Assembly: GCA_963705495.1 (NCBI GenBank)
Contig: CAVPJQ010000008.1
Span: 1 to 64,000 of the forward strand
Direction of reading: 5' to 3'
Length of the DNA: 64,000 bases
DNA from: DATBVX01 sp963705495
Lineage (GTDB): Bacteria > Pseudomonadota > Gammaproteobacteria > Steroidobacterales > Steroidobacteraceae
Positions 63,143 to 64,000 of the stretch are shown piece after piece. A model generated the notes under the pieces. That model was not told where the DNA came from, searched no databases, and worked only from the letters and a program-made list of their open reading frames with translations. Within the stretch, counting starts at the first letter, position 1. Each line of letters begins with the position of its first letter. The translations under genes and the position numbers were made by a program.

Positions 63143-64000
63143 TTATTCGACGTTCTGCACCTGTTCACGCATCTGCTCAATAATCACTTTCATGTCAACA
63201 GCCACGCGCGTCGTTTCCGCATCCTGAGACTTCGAGGAGAGCGTGTTCGCCTCGCGGTTGAGTTCCTGCATCAGGAAATCGAGTCGCCGGCCCGCCGGCT
63301 CCTCGCCATCCAGTGATTTGCGAATTTCCGTGATGTGGCTGCGCAACCGATCGAGCTCCTCATCGACATCCATTTTCTGCGCGAGGATCACGAGTTCCTG
63401 CTCCAGCCGTTCCGCATCGGGCTCCACGCCGAGCTGGGCAATGCGTTCCGTGAGTCGTGCGCGGATGCGTGCGCGGACCTCCGGCAGGCGTGCAATCACG
63501 GCGGCGACGAGCTTGAGCAGCATGTCGCAGCGCTGCAGGAGCATGTCGCGGATGCGCTCACCCTCGCGCGCGCGCGCCTCAGTCAGCGCTTTGAGGCCAT
63601 CTGCGAGCGCTGCCTGTGCAGCAGAGAGGAGTGGGGTGACATCGCGCCCTTGATCTTGCACAACGCCTGGCCAGCGCAACAGGTCGATCGGATTGAGCGG
63701 CGCTGCGAGATCCCCGGCGAGATCGGCCAGCTCACGTGCACGGGTCAACAGCCTTTCGGCCAACGCACGGTTGATCTCGATCTCGCCAACAGTGTCCGCA
63801 GCGGCACGAAAATTGAGCGTGCAGTCGACTTTTCCACGGCGCAGGACGGAGGCAATCGTCTGGCGGAAGTCACCTTCCGCCGCGCGCAGCTCTTCGGGCA
63901 GCCGGCAGCTCACTTCGAGATAGCGGTGATTGACGGTGCGCAGCTCCCAGGTGAGCGTGCCCCAGGAGCCCGACTGCTCGCGCCGGGCAAAGCCCGTCAT
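63143..64000 (-). CDS. yicC: YicC family endoribonuclease, start possibly beyond the window
   Basis: 285 residues visible. YicC N-domain (MTGFARREQSGSWGTLTWEL, RTVNHRYLEVSCRLPEELRA, RGKVDCTLNFRA) and the C-terminal DUF1732 (RLDFLMQELNREANTLSSKS, then VDMKVIIEQMREQVQNVE). In relatives a few residues precede the MTGFAR/MTAYAR motif, so the true start may lie just past position 64000. YicC proteins cleave RNA, including small RNAs in E. coli. yicC next to gmk is the usual arrangement, here interrupted by the VWA gene. Confidence 0.94.
   Translation of the reverse strand: MTGFARREQSGSWGTLTWELRTVNHRYLEVSCRLPEELRAAEGDFRQTIASVLRRGKVDCTLNFRAAADTVGEIEINRALAERLLTRARELADLAGDLAAPLNPIDLLRWPGVVQDQGRDVTPLLSAAQAALADGLKALTEARAREGERIRDMLLQRCDMLLKLVAAVIARLPEVRARIRARLTERIAQLGVEPDAERLEQELVILAQKMDVDEELDRLRSHITEIRKSLDGEEPAGRRLDFLMQELNREANTLSSKSQDAETTRVAVDMKVIIEQMREQVQNVE

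Noticed and set aside
1..64000. tRNA, rRNA or plasmid/phage replication genes
   Set aside because: None seen on either strand.

Overview
The window reads as two unrelated pieces of DNA joined at about position 6,000-6,060. The left 6 kb is very GC-rich and carries genes with an alphaproteobacterial signature: the end of an ntrC regulator, a fused ispDF, a MarR regulator, remnants of an OafA-type acyltransferase, a YugP-type zinc peptidase and a phenylacetate-CoA-ligase-like gene. All except marR are broken by single-base indels roughly every 100-250 bp, many in homopolymers. The remaining 58 kb looks like one gammaproteobacterial chromosome (Xanthomonadales/Nevskiales/Steroidobacter-like by gene content and order). 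The seam cuts through a carbohydrate-related gene. I read the left end as a chimeric, error-rich assembly segment rather than biology.

Layout of the main part. 6.0-11.2 kb is the edge of an exopolysaccharide locus: a truncated propeller-type enzyme, an undecaprenyl-phosphate sugar phosphotransferase with a perfect CRP/Clp-type site upstream, a degraded CapK-like ligase, and a c-di-GMP-I (GEMM) riboswitch ahead of an Ig/Fn3 lipoprotein. 11.3-13.7 kb holds mnmE, whose last 30 bp are repeated 1.07 kb downstream around a broken O-acyltransferase; this is the signature of an mnmE-targeting (SGI1-type) integrative element. 13.7-25 kb carries a metallopeptidase-like fragment, a translationally coupled hydrolase-ABC transporter operon, mnmG, a peptide-binding lipoprotein, a Sel1-repeat protein, a CBS protein and an AlgZ/AlgR-like two-component system. 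25-34 kb carries trkH-trkA-uvrD, an AI-2E permease, a MauG/MbnH-type diheme enzyme with a TPR protein, and a small exported protein. 34-42.4 kb is a complete aa3 oxidase locus (ctaC, ctaD, a 42-residue membrane protein, ctaG, ctaE, surf1, a Sco-like protein, ctaA, ctaB). 42.4-46.2 kb is a bioBFCD operon with a BirA-like operator candidate. 46.2-52.5 kb is comF, ubiA, recG, ridA, spoT. A giant autotransporter (52.8-60.5 kb) with three ~850-bp tandem repeats lies opposite to, and splits, the usual gmk-rpoZ-spoT block; its beta-barrel is out of frame. The window ends with rpoZ, gmk, a VWA-PASTA protein with a GlyGly-CTERM-like tail, and yicC.

Working together: MnmE and MnmG form the tRNA-U34 modification complex; the ctaA/ctaB/surf1/ctaG/Sco proteins mature the oxidase beside them; bioBFCD makes biotin. 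The EPS transferase, c-di-GMP riboswitch, riboswitch-controlled lipoprotein, autotransporter and sorted VWA protein suggest a surface/biofilm programme with c-di-GMP and CRP/Clp control (inference). Frameshift clusters outside the first 6 kb (9-10, 12.8-13.8, 22.1, 23.8, 25.8-26.6, 59.1-59.85 kb) may be sequencing errors or real decay; the sequence alone cannot decide.
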